NCBI RefSeq assembly: GCF_004345705.1
Contig: NZ_SLWV01000001.1
Coordinates: 62,001 to 126,000, forward strand
Reading direction: 5' to 3'
Origin: Marinisporobacter balticus
GTDB taxonomy: Bacteria; Bacillota; Clostridia; Peptostreptococcales; Thermotaleaceae
DNA length: 64,000 bases
A program made the translations under genes and the position numbers. Below the pieces are notes generated by a model. It was not told the DNA's origin. It saw nothing but the letters and a program-made list of their open reading frames with translations, and did not search any database. How positions within the stretch are numbered: position 1 is the stretch's first letter; each line of letters begins with the position of its first letter. Positions 54,327-63,217 of this stretch are shown here, one piece after another.

Positions 54327-55367
54327 TTATTCACTATCTACTGCTAATGCAGATTTTTTCTGCTCATGTTCAGCCATTAATGGCAGATTATGAAACGTTC
54401 TTATTTTATTTTCTATTTCTAAAGCGATTTGAGGATTTTCAACTAAAAATTGTTTTGAATTTTCTCTACCTTGCCCAAGCTTATTGTCCTCATAACTATA
54501 CCAGGACCCTGATTTTTTTACGATATCTTGTTTTGCTGCACAGTCTAGAATAGAACCTTCTCTTGAAATTCCTTTTCCATACATAATATCAAATTCAGCT
54601 ATTTTGAAAGGCGGTGCTATTTTATTTTTTACAACTTTCACTCTTGTTCTGTTTCCGATCATAACATCTCCCTGTTTAAGTGTCTCAATTCTTCTTACAT
54701 CTAACCTAACTGAAGCATAAAATTTAAGTGCTCTTCCTCCAGTAGTTGTTTCTGGATTTCCAAACATAATCCCAACTTTTTCTCTTAATTGATTGATGAA
54801 TATTGTGGACGTTTTTGATTTATTAATCACACCAGCAAGCTTTCTTAGAGCTTGAGACATAAGTCTTGCTTGAAGCCCGACATGGCTATCACCCATTTCG
54901 CCTTGAATTTCAGCTTTAGGAACCAATGCTGCAACAGAGTCTATTACGATTACATCAATGGCACCACTTCTAACTAATGCTTCACATATTTCTAGTGCTT
55001 GTTCTCCTGTATCAGGCTGCGATACAATCAACTCATCTATATCTACTCCTAAGTTTTTTGCATAAACGGGATCTAGTGCATGCTCTGCGTCTATAAAAGC
55101 TGCAACGCCACCTTCTCTTTGTGCCTCAGCAATAATGTGTAGTGCAACTGTCGTCTTACCAGAAGACTCAGGGCCATATATTTCTATAATTCTACCTCTA
55201 GGTATGCCACCTATTCCGATAGCAATGTCTAAATCCAAAGACCCAGTAGCAATACATTCAATATTCATTCTTGATGTATCCTCTCCAAGCTTCATAATTG
55301 AACCTTTACCAAATTGTTTTTCTATTTGTCCCATTGCAATTTCTAACGCTTTTTTTTTCGCATCCAT
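54327..55367 (-). CDS. recA: Recombinase A
   Basis: Strand exchange and SOS coprotease. 346 residues from ATG 55367 (GGGTGAAT upstream; the open frame to 55412 lacks a site). Walker A GPESSGKT (65-72), VIDSVAALVPKAEIQGEMGD, the L1/L2 loops (INQLREKVGIMFGNPETTTGG), and the C-terminal domain. A LexA-type box and a SigA promoter lie upstream. Confidence 0.98.
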   Translation of the reverse strand: MDAKKKALEIAMGQIEKQFGKGSIMKLGEDTSRMNIECIATGSLDLDIAIGIGGIPRGRIIEIYGPESSGKTTVALHIIAEAQREGGVAAFIDAEHALDPVYAKNLGVDIDELIVSQPDTGEQALEICEALVRSGAIDVIVIDSVAALVPKAEIQGEMGDSHVGLQARLMSQALRKLAGVINKSKTSTIFINQLREKVGIMFGNPETTTGGRALKFYASVRLDVRRIETLKQGDVMIGNRTRVKVVKNKIAPPFKIAEFDIMYGKGISREGSILDCAAKQDIVKKSGSWYSYEDNKLGQGRENSKQFLVENPQIALEIENKIRTFHNLPLMAEHEQKKSALAVDSE

Positions 55368-55415
55368 ATTCACCCAGATTTTTAGGTCTGGTTTCCACCT
55401 ACCTTCCTTCATTGT

Positions 55416-55429
55416 CGAACAAACGTTCT
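55416..55429. promoter_or_regulatory. LexA (SOS) box of recA
   Basis: CGAACAAACGTTCT, matching the Gram-positive SOS consensus CGAAC-N4-GTTCG in all but the last base. It lies just downstream of the recA -10, where LexA would block transcription. Confidence 0.8.
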
Positions 55430-55435
55430 GATTCC

Positions 55436-55464
55436 ATTATATATGATTCCCTTTGCAAGGTCAA
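55436..55464 (-). promoter_or_regulatory. SigA promoter of recA
   Basis: TTGACC (55459-55464), 17-base spacer, TATAAT (55436-55441), minus strand, right before the SOS box. Confidence 0.85.
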
Positions 55465-55476
55465 TCATAATATTTT

Positions 55477-56706
55477 TTATTCTAACACCTTTCTTATCAT
55501 GTTAAGCGCAAGCATACTTGTATAATTTCTTACTCTGCTTCTATCTCCAAAAACATTATATTTATTACATATAACCTTTTTATCATAAACCATCCCAATA
55601 TATACCAATCCTACTGGTTTTTCTTTACTTCCACCTCCCGGACCTGCTATACCTGTTACGGATAAGCATAAATCACTTTTCGTTTTATTTCTAAGCCCTA
55701 ATACCATTTCTCTAGCTGTTTCTTCGCTAACAGCACCATATTTTTGCAAAGTAGCTTCTTTCACACCAAGTTCCTCTATCTTTGCATCATTGCTATAAGT
55801 AATAATACTTCTATCTAAACATTTTGATATACCTGGAGTAGCTGCTAATTTAGAAGCAATCAATCCTGCTGTACACGACTCTGCAAATGAAATACTGACT
55901 TCTTTTTCTAATAATTTTTTCGAAACTACTTCTACTAACTCCTCGTCAGCATAGTTATAGATATATTGACCCAATCTATTTTTAATTTCCGCGATAACAT
56001 CGTTTGTCATTTTCTCTGCTTTTTCTATATTTTCTGCTTTTGCAGTAATCCGAACACTCACTTCTCCAATCTTCGCGTAAGTTGCAATGGTAGGATTTGT
56101 TTGGTTGTCTATTAAATCAATCAATGCTGTTTCAAGCGCTGATTCTCCAATACCAAAAAACCTTAGCACCTTTGAATGGATGATATGTTGTGATTTTCCT
56201 TTTAAAAAATCCTTCACATATCCATTAAACATACATTTCATCTCATTTGGAGGTCCTGGCATACTAATAAATATTTTTCCATCTACATCAAGAATAAAAC
56301 CTGGTGCAGTCCCACAATCATTTGTAAGAACTATACTATCCTTTGGTAAGTATACCTGTTTTAAGTTATTTTCATGCATTGTTTTATTGCAACATTCAAA
56401 AAAATTATACAATCTTGATTGAGATGGCTTATGTATTTCTAATTTTTTCCCTAGTACTTGTGCAATTGTTTCTTTTGTAAGATCATCCTGCGTAGGTCCT
56501 AGTCCTCCTGTAGTAATAATTAAATCCGATTTAGACATCGCATAAAGCAATGTTTCTTCTAATCTTTTTGTATTATCTCCCACAGTAAAGTGGTGATATA
56601 CGTTAATGCCTAACCCATTTAATTCTTTTGATAAATAGACTGTATTCGTATTTACAATTTGTCCAAATAAAATTTCTGTACCCACACTTATAATTGAACA
56701 ATTCAT
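55477..56706 (-). CDS. cinA: CinA-family competence/damage-inducible protein
   Basis: 409 residues from ATG 56706. N-terminal MoCF-type domain (SIISVGTEILFGQI, TGGLGPTQDDLT) and C-terminal PncC domain (SFAESCTAGLIASKLA, LSVTGIAGPGGGSKEKPVG), i.e. NMN amidohydrolase-type activity plus ADP-ribose pyrophosphatase-type. Upstream of recA, as in most Firmicutes; not overlapping. Confidence 0.95.
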   Translation of the reverse strand: MNCSIISVGTEILFGQIVNTNTVYLSKELNGLGINVYHHFTVGDNTKRLEETLLYAMSKSDLIITTGGLGPTQDDLTKETIAQVLGKKLEIHKPSQSRLYNFFECCNKTMHENNLKQVYLPKDSIVLTNDCGTAPGFILDVDGKIFISMPGPPNEMKCMFNGYVKDFLKGKSQHIIHSKVLRFFGIGESALETALIDLIDNQTNPTIATYAKIGEVSVRITAKAENIEKAEKMTNDVIAEIKNRLGQYIYNYADEELVEVVSKKLLEKEVSISFAESCTAGLIASKLAATPGISKCLDRSIITYSNDAKIEELGVKEATLQKYGAVSEETAREMVLGLRNKTKSDLCLSVTGIAGPGGGSKEKPVGLVYIGMVYDKKVICNKYNVFGDRSRVRNYTSMLALNMIRKVLE

Positions 56707-56862
56707 CACCAAAACCCCTTTCTATAAGTAGATCGTCAAAATCCTCAATTTTGTGCTCGTCGCTTAATTCGTAAGCTTATGCATAAATTTTTGTATTTTA
56801 TATAAAAATCAAACGCTTATAAAATACAAAATTACTCACTTTGTAAATATAATAGAAATAGT

Positions 56863-56885
56863 AAAAAGCAGCTATGCTGCTTTTA
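56863..56885 (-). terminator. Terminator after pgsA
   Basis: AAAAGCAGCATAGCTGCTTTTT on the minus strand, a 9-bp stem with a T run, overlapping the pgsA stop region. Confidence 0.8.
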
Positions 56886-57419
56886 CCGTTTTAATACTTT
56901 TCTATTTAAATATAAATAATCTACACCAGATACAATTGTAAGAATTACTGCAACCCATAACATAATTGTACTAAACGGAAAATTTATTAAAGAAAAAGGG
57001 TAATTATTAAGTAGTATTGAAATAATAGCAATAATTTGTGTAATGGTTTTTAATTTTCCCCACCCACTTGCTGCAATGACAATTCCCTCAGATGCTGCAA
57101 TTGCTCTTAAGATACTTATGGTATATTCCCTTGAAATAATCACAACCACAATCCACGCAGGTAATTTACCCATTTCTACAAGGCAAACTAACGCCGCTGT
57201 AACCAATAGCTTATCTGCTAAAGGATCCATAAATTTTCCAAATTTCGTTATTTGATTCCTGCTTCTAGCAACATATCCATCTAAAGTATCTGTTATAGCA
57301 GCAATTGTAAAAATTATCGCTGCTATGTACATACCATACGGAATCTTATTCAGTAAGACGATCATAAAAATGGGAACTAAAATAATTCTAGCAAGGGTCA
57401 ACTTATTCGCAAGGTTCAT
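56883..57419 (-). CDS. pgsA: CDP-diacylglycerol--glycerol-3-phosphate 3-phosphatidyltransferase
   Basis: Phosphatidylglycerophosphate synthase. 178 residues from ATG 57419 (the frame goes further to 57443). NLANKLTLARIILVPIF N-terminus and the CDP-alcohol phosphotransferase signature DTLDGYVARSRNQITKFGKFMDPLADK, given in parts as DTLDGYVARSRNQ and GKFMDPLADK. Four or more membrane segments. Overlaps the end of rimO by 17 bases. Confidence 0.96.
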   Translation of the reverse strand: MNLANKLTLARIILVPIFMIVLLNKIPYGMYIAAIIFTIAAITDTLDGYVARSRNQITKFGKFMDPLADKLLVTAALVCLVEMGKLPAWIVVVIISREYTISILRAIAASEGIVIAASGWGKLKTITQIIAIISILLNNYPFSLINFPFSTIMLWVAVILTIVSGVDYLYLNRKVLKR

Positions 57420-58743
57420 CCACAATCTCTCCCAATAAATCATATTCTAAAGTATCTGTTATTCTAACCTTTACCAATTCTCCTAAGTTTAATGTATTTG
57501 TTGCATTAAAATAAACAACCCCATCTACTTCTGGGGAATCATATGCAGTTCTACCTATATAAACATACTCTTCAACCTGTTCTTCTATCAGTATATCATA
57601 AATGTTTTCTATTTTCTCTCTATTTTTTTGAAAAGAAATTTCTTTTTGTATATGCATAATTTCATTTCGTCTTTCTTCCTTTATTTCTTCAGGAATTTGA
57701 TCAGAAAACTTTGCAGCTGGTGTATCTTCCTCTTGGGAATAGGTAAATACGCCTAGTCTATCAAATTTTACCTCTTTTACAAATTCTTTAAGTTCATTAA
57801 AATCTTCCTCTGTTTCTCCTGGAAATCCAACAATCAATGAAGTACGCAAATGCATATCCTTTATGCTTTCACGAAGTTTGTTGATCACTCTTAGGATATG
57901 TTCTTTTGTTGTTTGTCTATTCATTCTTTTTAAAACATTATTATTGCAGTGTTGAATCGGTAAATCTAAATATTTGCAGATCTTACTTTCTTCTGCCATC
58001 ACCGCTATTAATTCATCTGAGACTTGATCCGGATAACAATATAAAATTCGAATCCATTTCAATCCTTCAATTTTAGCAAGCTTTTTTAATAACGCTGGAA
58101 GTTTAATTTCCCCATATAGATCAATCCCATATGTAGATGTATCTTGGGCAATTAAAATCACTTCTTGAACACCATTTTTTGCCAGTTCTTTTGCCTCTTC
58201 TATAATATATTCCATTTTTCTACTTCGATAAACCCCTCTAAGTTTTGGAATAATACAATAGGTACAATGATTATCGCACCCTTCTGCAATTTTTAAATAT
58301 GCAGTATAAGATGGTGTACTTAAAATTCTTGGTAAATCTTCTGATATTTCAATATTAATATTTCCTGATTTAACTACTTTTTTTCCCTTTAATGTATCAT
58401 CAATGACTTTAATAATTTCAGGATAATTTCCTGTTCCGATGACGGCGTCCACTTCTGGTAGTTCTTCTAACAAGTCTTTTGAATATCTTTCTGCGAGACA
58501 CCCAGATACTACTAGCAGTTTACAATTTCCATCTTTTTTTAAACTGCCTAATTCTATAATTGTATTAATGGATTCTTGTTTTGCTGCTTCTATGAACCCA
58601 CAAGTATTTATAATGATAATGTCTGCTTCATATTTATCATTCGTAAGTTGATACTTATATTGAGATAACAATCCCATCATAACTTCTGAATCAACTAAAT
58701 TTTTTGCACAACCTAATGACTCGATAGATACTTTTAAATTCAT
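57403..58743 (-). CDS. rimO: Ribosomal protein S12 methylthiotransferase
   Basis: Radical SAM enzyme that methylthiolates Asp of ribosomal protein S12. 446 residues: N-terminal UPF0004 domain (SLGCAKNLVDSE, NTCGFIEAAKQES), SAM motif CDNHCTYC (about residue 154), HCNNNVLKRMNRQT, and C-terminal TRAM domain. Just after mnmH; pgsA begins inside its end. Confidence 0.96.
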   Translation of the reverse strand: MNLKVSIESLGCAKNLVDSEVMMGLLSQYKYQLTNDKYEADIIIINTCGFIEAAKQESINTIIELGSLKKDGNCKLLVVSGCLAERYSKDLLEELPEVDAVIGTGNYPEIIKVIDDTLKGKKVVKSGNINIEISEDLPRILSTPSYTAYLKIAEGCDNHCTYCIIPKLRGVYRSRKMEYIIEEAKELAKNGVQEVILIAQDTSTYGIDLYGEIKLPALLKKLAKIEGLKWIRILYCYPDQVSDELIAVMAEESKICKYLDLPIQHCNNNVLKRMNRQTTKEHILRVINKLRESIKDMHLRTSLIVGFPGETEEDFNELKEFVKEVKFDRLGVFTYSQEEDTPAAKFSDQIPEEIKEERRNEIMHIQKEISFQKNREKIENIYDILIEEQVEEYVYIGRTAYDSPEVDGVVYFNATNTLNLGELVKVRITDTLEYDLLGEIVDEPCE

Positions 58744-58746
58744 GAA

Positions 58747-59814
58747 TCAAACTCCTTTCTTTTTTGAAACAATATTTTCTATAAAATCCATCAAAATGGG
58801 TATCACTTCATTCATATCTTCATATTCAACAGTCAAATGATAATTTTCATATTTTTTGATTGAATATTCATATAGTGGATCATAATAGTATTTCATTAAA
58901 TATTTTATCACAAAAGTATAATCTTTTTTTTCAATTTTCTTTATCAAAGTATCAACGGCTTCATTCCCTAATCTTTTTCTTAAATGATCCAGCGCTTTTC
59001 CAATACTTTTATCATTCGCTTCTAAATATTTTACATAGTCTTTCAAAATAATTTCGACTCTATTCTCTATCTTTGTTTTTACAAATATGTGGTAACCATT
59101 TACCATCTGATCATATACACGATCTGGCACATTTACACTACCGATTCGTTTACTTTCACTTTCTACAAAAATATACTTTTCATCTGCCCTATATAAAACA
59201 TGAAATATCAATGATTCAAATTTTTTTTGTGATGGAGAACCTTCTGAAAATCCAATCGTTCCAAAAACAGAACCTTTATTTTTAGCAAGTTCCTCTAAAT
59301 CCAATGTGTATTTTCCAGCTTTCTCTAGTTTTTTTAGTATATGGGTTTTCCCTACGCCTGTTAATCCATGTAACATAATAAATTTATACTTTTCTATTTT
59401 ATTATCAAGAAAATCAATCACATATTTTCGATAGCTTTTGTATCCATTTGCTAGCTGATAGACATTTGGAATATTTAACATGCTAAGAAAAGAACATGTG
59501 GATTTACTTCTCATGCCACCTCGCCAGCAGAATATAATTATATATTCATATTCCTTACTATATTGTTTTATAGTCGCATACAAATTAGGTAGCTTACTTG
59601 ATACTAAATTTAATCCAGTTAATGTAGCTTGATCACTGTTTTCTTTTCTATAAATTGTACCCACAATAGCTCTTTCTTCATCGTCTAATATAGGAAAATT
59701 CACGGCCCCCAAAATGGTTCCATCAGCAAATTCTGCTGGGGCTCTCACATCAATAAAAAGTGTATTTTTTATTGTCAATGCTTTTTCTATGTCTATTACT
59801 TTTAACACATTCAT
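58747..59814 (-). CDS. mnmH: tRNA 2-selenouridine synthase
   Basis: Also called SelU/YbbB. Replaces the sulfur of 2-thiouridine 34 with selenium from selenophosphate. 355 residues: N-terminal rhodanese domain (FIDVRAPAEF; FCWRGGMRSKS with C96) and a C-terminal P-loop domain (GLTGVGKT, 150-157). Its presence shows that this organism makes selenophosphate for tRNA as well as for selenocysteine. Upstream of rimO with a three-base gap. Confidence 0.95.
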   Translation of the reverse strand: MNVLKVIDIEKALTIKNTLFIDVRAPAEFADGTILGAVNFPILDDEERAIVGTIYRKENSDQATLTGLNLVSSKLPNLYATIKQYSKEYEYIIIFCWRGGMRSKSTCSFLSMLNIPNVYQLANGYKSYRKYVIDFLDNKIEKYKFIMLHGLTGVGKTHILKKLEKAGKYTLDLEELAKNKGSVFGTIGFSEGSPSQKKFESLIFHVLYRADEKYIFVESESKRIGSVNVPDRVYDQMVNGYHIFVKTKIENRVEIILKDYVKYLEANDKSIGKALDHLRKRLGNEAVDTLIKKIEKKDYTFVIKYLMKYYYDPLYEYSIKKYENYHLTVEYEDMNEVIPILMDFIENIVSKKKGV

Positions 59815-59828
59815 CCCTCAATTTCTCT

Positions 59829-62120
59829 TTATGATTCACTTTTCATTTCTTCAAAATCTTCTTTAGATATTAATACTTCTCTCGGCTTACTTCCTATATG
59901 CTGCCCAACAATATTTCTTTCTTCCATCGCATCAATCAATCTTGCTGCTCGGTTATATCCTATTCTAAATCGTCTTTGCAACATAGAAATAGAAGCTTGT
60001 TGCACCTCAATAACTAGCTCTATCGCATCCTTTAATAGTTCATCTAGCGATTCTTCTTCTTTTGATAGATTGCTTTCTACTTTTTCTATTATATCTTCCT
60101 CATATTTATGCGCTATATCTTGCTCTTTTACAAAATTCACGATTTTTTCTACTTCTCCATCTGTAATGAATGCCCCTTGTACACGTATAGGTTTTGATGC
60201 TCCTACAGGATAAAATAACATATCTCCTTTTCCTAATAGCTTTTCTGCCCCTCCCATATCTAATATCGTTCTAGAGTCCATTTGGGAAGAAACCGCAAAA
60301 GCAATACGTGATGGGATATTTGCTTTAATAACCCCCGTGATTACATCTACAGAAGGTCTTTGTGTAGCAACAATAAGATGTATTCCTGCTGCTCGAGCCA
60401 TCTGTGCTAGCCTGCAGATACTATCTTCTACTTGCCCTGGAGATACCATCATTAAATCAGCAAGTTCATCAATAATAATAACAATCTTAGGCAAAGTTTC
60501 CTCCCCATTATTTTTCATTTTTTCATTATATCCATTAATATCTCTGACACTGTTTTGCGCAAAATATTTATAGCGATTGGTCATTTCTGTTACAGCCCAA
60601 TTTAGTGCACTAGAAGCCTTTTTCGGGTCCGTCACAACAGGAATTAAAAGATGTGGAATCCCATTGTAATTATTTAATTCTACTACTTTTGGATCTACCA
60701 ATAGTAATTTCACTTCTTCAGGTGTTGCCTTATAAAGAATACTTGTAATGAATGTATTAATGCACACACTTTTTCCAGACCCTGTAGCTCCTGCTATAAG
60801 CATATGTGGCATCTTAGCAAGATCTGCTGTCATGGGATTGCCTGCAATATCTTTTCCAAGAACAAAAGTTAATTTCGAATCACTATTTATAAATTTTTCA
60901 CTTTCTAAAACTTCTTTTATTGTAACCATAGAAACATTATCATTAGGAATTTCTATCCCTACAGCAGCTTTACCTGGAATAGGTGCTTCAATTCTTATAT
61001 TACAAGCTGCTAAGTTGAGCGCAATATCATCGGACAGATTTACGATTTTACTTACCTTTACCCCTGGGCTAGGTTGAATTTCATATCGTGTTATCGTAGG
61101 TCCTTTACTTACTTGTATCACTTTTGCATCAACACCAAAATTTCCCAATGTTTGCTCTAATATTTTTGCCTTATGCAGAATTTCTTTTTTGTCATTTTTT
61201 GTGTTTGCAATTGGATTATCTTGTAATAAATTCAACGATGGAAATCTATAAGCTACTTCACATTTCGTCGTTTTCTTAATATGATAACTTATATCTTCTA
61301 CATCATTTTCTTCTTCCGCTGCCATAGCCACTTGTCTTAAATCATTATTTTTCAGCAGTTGGCTGGTTTCATCTACAACTATATCCCCCTCTACTTCACG
61401 GGTAAAATCTAATATTTTAATTTTTTCATCTAATTGTTTATTTTGAAGAATAGGTTCTACACATTCTTCGATGCTTATATTTTTTTCCTTTTTATTTTTT
61501 TTCTCTTTCGTCTTCGGTATTTGTACAAATTCTAACACACAATCCCATAGTAAAGTGCAAAACTTTACGATGATTTCTCTGCATCTTTTTAGCATATTAA
61601 CCAAAGAAATTCTAGTAATAACAAGAAAAGCAATCATCATCATTGTAATAATCACAACATAACTTCCATTGATTCCTAGAAATCTTATACTAAGTAATGC
61701 AAATATACTACCAATTAATCCTCCCCCGATCCCTTCTGTTCCTTGATAGTATATTAGCTCTATATTTTGAAAACTTAATTCAGATGGTATATTTTCTAAT
61801 GAATAAATACCATACAACATAACATATCCTATGTACAAGAAGGTTATTGAAATTTTGAATTTTTTATCAAAAAAGCTTACCTTCCCAACCATTAAAAAAA
61901 TCCCTAAGAGTATGATGAAATAGGGTAACACATATGCAGGTATAGATAATAATCCCATTAGCATTGATTTTATATATTTTCCAAGTTGTCCTGTAGATTT
62001 TGTTTGTAAACTGATCATAATTAGTATACCCATAGCTATGATAAATAAAGAAATGATTTCATTTTTCAAAGTAGATTGATCATTCGCTTTCTTTCTCTTT
62101 CTAGTCTTCCTACTTGTCAT
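59829..62120 (-). CDS. ftsK: DNA translocase FtsK/SpoIIIE
   Basis: Septal DNA pump. 763 residues: four or so N-terminal membrane segments, a charged linker (about 200-300), FtsK motor domain (GATGSGKSVCINTFI, PHLLIPVVTDP, IDELADLMM, ARAAGIHLIVATQRPSVDVITG) and a C-terminal gamma domain with the winged helix (SMLQRRFRIGYNRAARLIDAME). Spore-forming genomes call this SpoIIIE. Preceded by two terminators in the gap from tepA. Confidence 0.96.
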   Translation of the reverse strand: MTSRKTRKRKKANDQSTLKNEIISLFIIAMGILIMISLQTKSTGQLGKYIKSMLMGLLSIPAYVLPYFIILLGIFLMVGKVSFFDKKFKISITFLYIGYVMLYGIYSLENIPSELSFQNIELIYYQGTEGIGGGLIGSIFALLSIRFLGINGSYVVIITMMMIAFLVITRISLVNMLKRCREIIVKFCTLLWDCVLEFVQIPKTKEKKNKKEKNISIEECVEPILQNKQLDEKIKILDFTREVEGDIVVDETSQLLKNNDLRQVAMAAEEENDVEDISYHIKKTTKCEVAYRFPSLNLLQDNPIANTKNDKKEILHKAKILEQTLGNFGVDAKVIQVSKGPTITRYEIQPSPGVKVSKIVNLSDDIALNLAACNIRIEAPIPGKAAVGIEIPNDNVSMVTIKEVLESEKFINSDSKLTFVLGKDIAGNPMTADLAKMPHMLIAGATGSGKSVCINTFITSILYKATPEEVKLLLVDPKVVELNNYNGIPHLLIPVVTDPKKASSALNWAVTEMTNRYKYFAQNSVRDINGYNEKMKNNGEETLPKIVIIIDELADLMMVSPGQVEDSICRLAQMARAAGIHLIVATQRPSVDVITGVIKANIPSRIAFAVSSQMDSRTILDMGGAEKLLGKGDMLFYPVGASKPIRVQGAFITDGEVEKIVNFVKEQDIAHKYEEDIIEKVESNLSKEEESLDELLKDAIELVIEVQQASISMLQRRFRIGYNRAARLIDAMEERNIVGQHIGSKPREVLISKEDFEEMKSES

Positions 62121-62145
62121 GGTTTCATGCCCCCTTCATTTTATT

Positions 62146-62170
62146 AGAAAAAGCACAGATTAACTGTGCC
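62146..62170 (-). terminator. Terminator-like hairpin ahead of ftsK
   Basis: GGCACAG/CTGTGC hairpin followed by TTTTTCTAAT on the minus strand, 26 bases before the ftsK start. Second of two tandem terminators after tepA, or an attenuator for ftsK; no promoter is visible in between. Confidence 0.6.
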
Positions 62171-62216
62171 ATAAGCTTTTATAAATGTTTGAAAAAATTT
62201 ACTTCTCTCGCAAAAA

Positions 62217-62248
62217 ATAAAGTGTCAATGCTAACGATTAACACTTTA
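62217..62248 (-). terminator. Terminator after tepA
   Basis: AAAGTGTTAAT/ATTGACACTTT hairpin on the minus strand followed by TATTTTTTG, 35 bases beyond the tepA stop. Confidence 0.7.
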
Positions 62249-62282
62249 ACATTGTTATTATAACATAAGCTTCTGAATTATT

Positions 62283-63062
62283 CTATTGTAAATTCTTTTG
62301 TGTCACGATTTCATTTCTATGATCTTCTTGCAATTGAATCAGTTCTTTTAATTTAGTCAGCGCATCATTTAACCCACCAACTTGATCAATCAAACCCACA
62401 TCGACAGCTTCCTTGCCTATTAGGATTGTGCCTACATCGTTGGCTATTTCGTCTGTTTCTGTCATTAAATTTACAATAACATCTCTTGATACTTTAGATG
62501 TTCTTGTAATAAATTGTAGAATTCTTTCTTGCATTTTTTCAAAATACTTAAAGGTTTGTGGAACGCCTATTACTAATCCATTCATTCTTATTGGATGGAT
62601 GGTCATGGTTGCCGTTGGTGCAATAAATGAATAGTTACTCGCTGTAGCCAATGGCACGCCAATACTATGTCCACCTCCTAGTACAAGAGACACAGTAGGT
62701 TTTGACATACTTGAAATCAGCTCTGCAATGGCTAACCCTGCTTCTACATCCCCTCCAATTGTATTTAAAATCGTGATCATGCCACCTATTTTAGGGTTTT
62801 CTTCTACTGCAATTAATTGTGGGATAATATGTTCATATTTTGTAGACTTGCTTTGCGGTGGTGCTACAGCATGCCCTTCAATATGCCCAATAATGGTTAC
62901 ATAGTGTATATTACTAGGTACATCTGGTACATTTTGAGTTCCTATCTCTTTAATATTATCTAATTTTATTTCTTGTTCAAAACTTTTTTCTATGTTAGGC
63001 GGACTAAATTGTGGCTCTGTCTGAGGGATTGATCCCATTGTTTTACTATATTTATTATCCAT
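62283..63062 (-). CDS. tepA: TepA-like ClpP-family protease
   Basis: 259-residue SDH/ClpP-fold serine peptidase, like TepA (YmfB) of Bacillus, found upstream of spoIIIE there as here. The serine nucleophile motif LGGGHSIGVPLATAS and the histidine in TMTIHPIRMNG are seen, plus a disordered N-terminus (about 60 residues, Pro-rich). Probably ATP-independent, membrane-proximal. Start ATG 63062. Confidence 0.87.
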   Translation of the reverse strand: MDNKYSKTMGSIPQTEPQFSPPNIEKSFEQEIKLDNIKEIGTQNVPDVPSNIHYVTIIGHIEGHAVAPPQSKSTKYEHIIPQLIAVEENPKIGGMITILNTIGGDVEAGLAIAELISSMSKPTVSLVLGGGHSIGVPLATASNYSFIAPTATMTIHPIRMNGLVIGVPQTFKYFEKMQERILQFITRTSKVSRDVIVNLMTETDEIANDVGTILIGKEAVDVGLIDQVGGLNDALTKLKELIQLQEDHRNEIVTQKNLQ

Positions 63063-63132
63063 TGTTTCACACTCCTATATTTTTTATGAAAAACTCATCA
63101 GTAAGTTTCTCAACTTATTTTTTCCAATAAAG

Positions 63133-63168
63133 AAACTACTATACTGTAAGTTTTTCGTATAGTAGTTT
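63133..63168. terminator. Terminator-like hairpin after the aspartokinase gene
   Basis: AACTACTATAC/GTATAGTAGTT stem between the aspartokinase stop and tepA, with T runs on both sides. Confidence 0.7.
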
Positions 63169-63217
63169 TTTATTGTTTCCCTTATATACCTAAATTATTT
63201 CTGAAGTAATAAAATTT

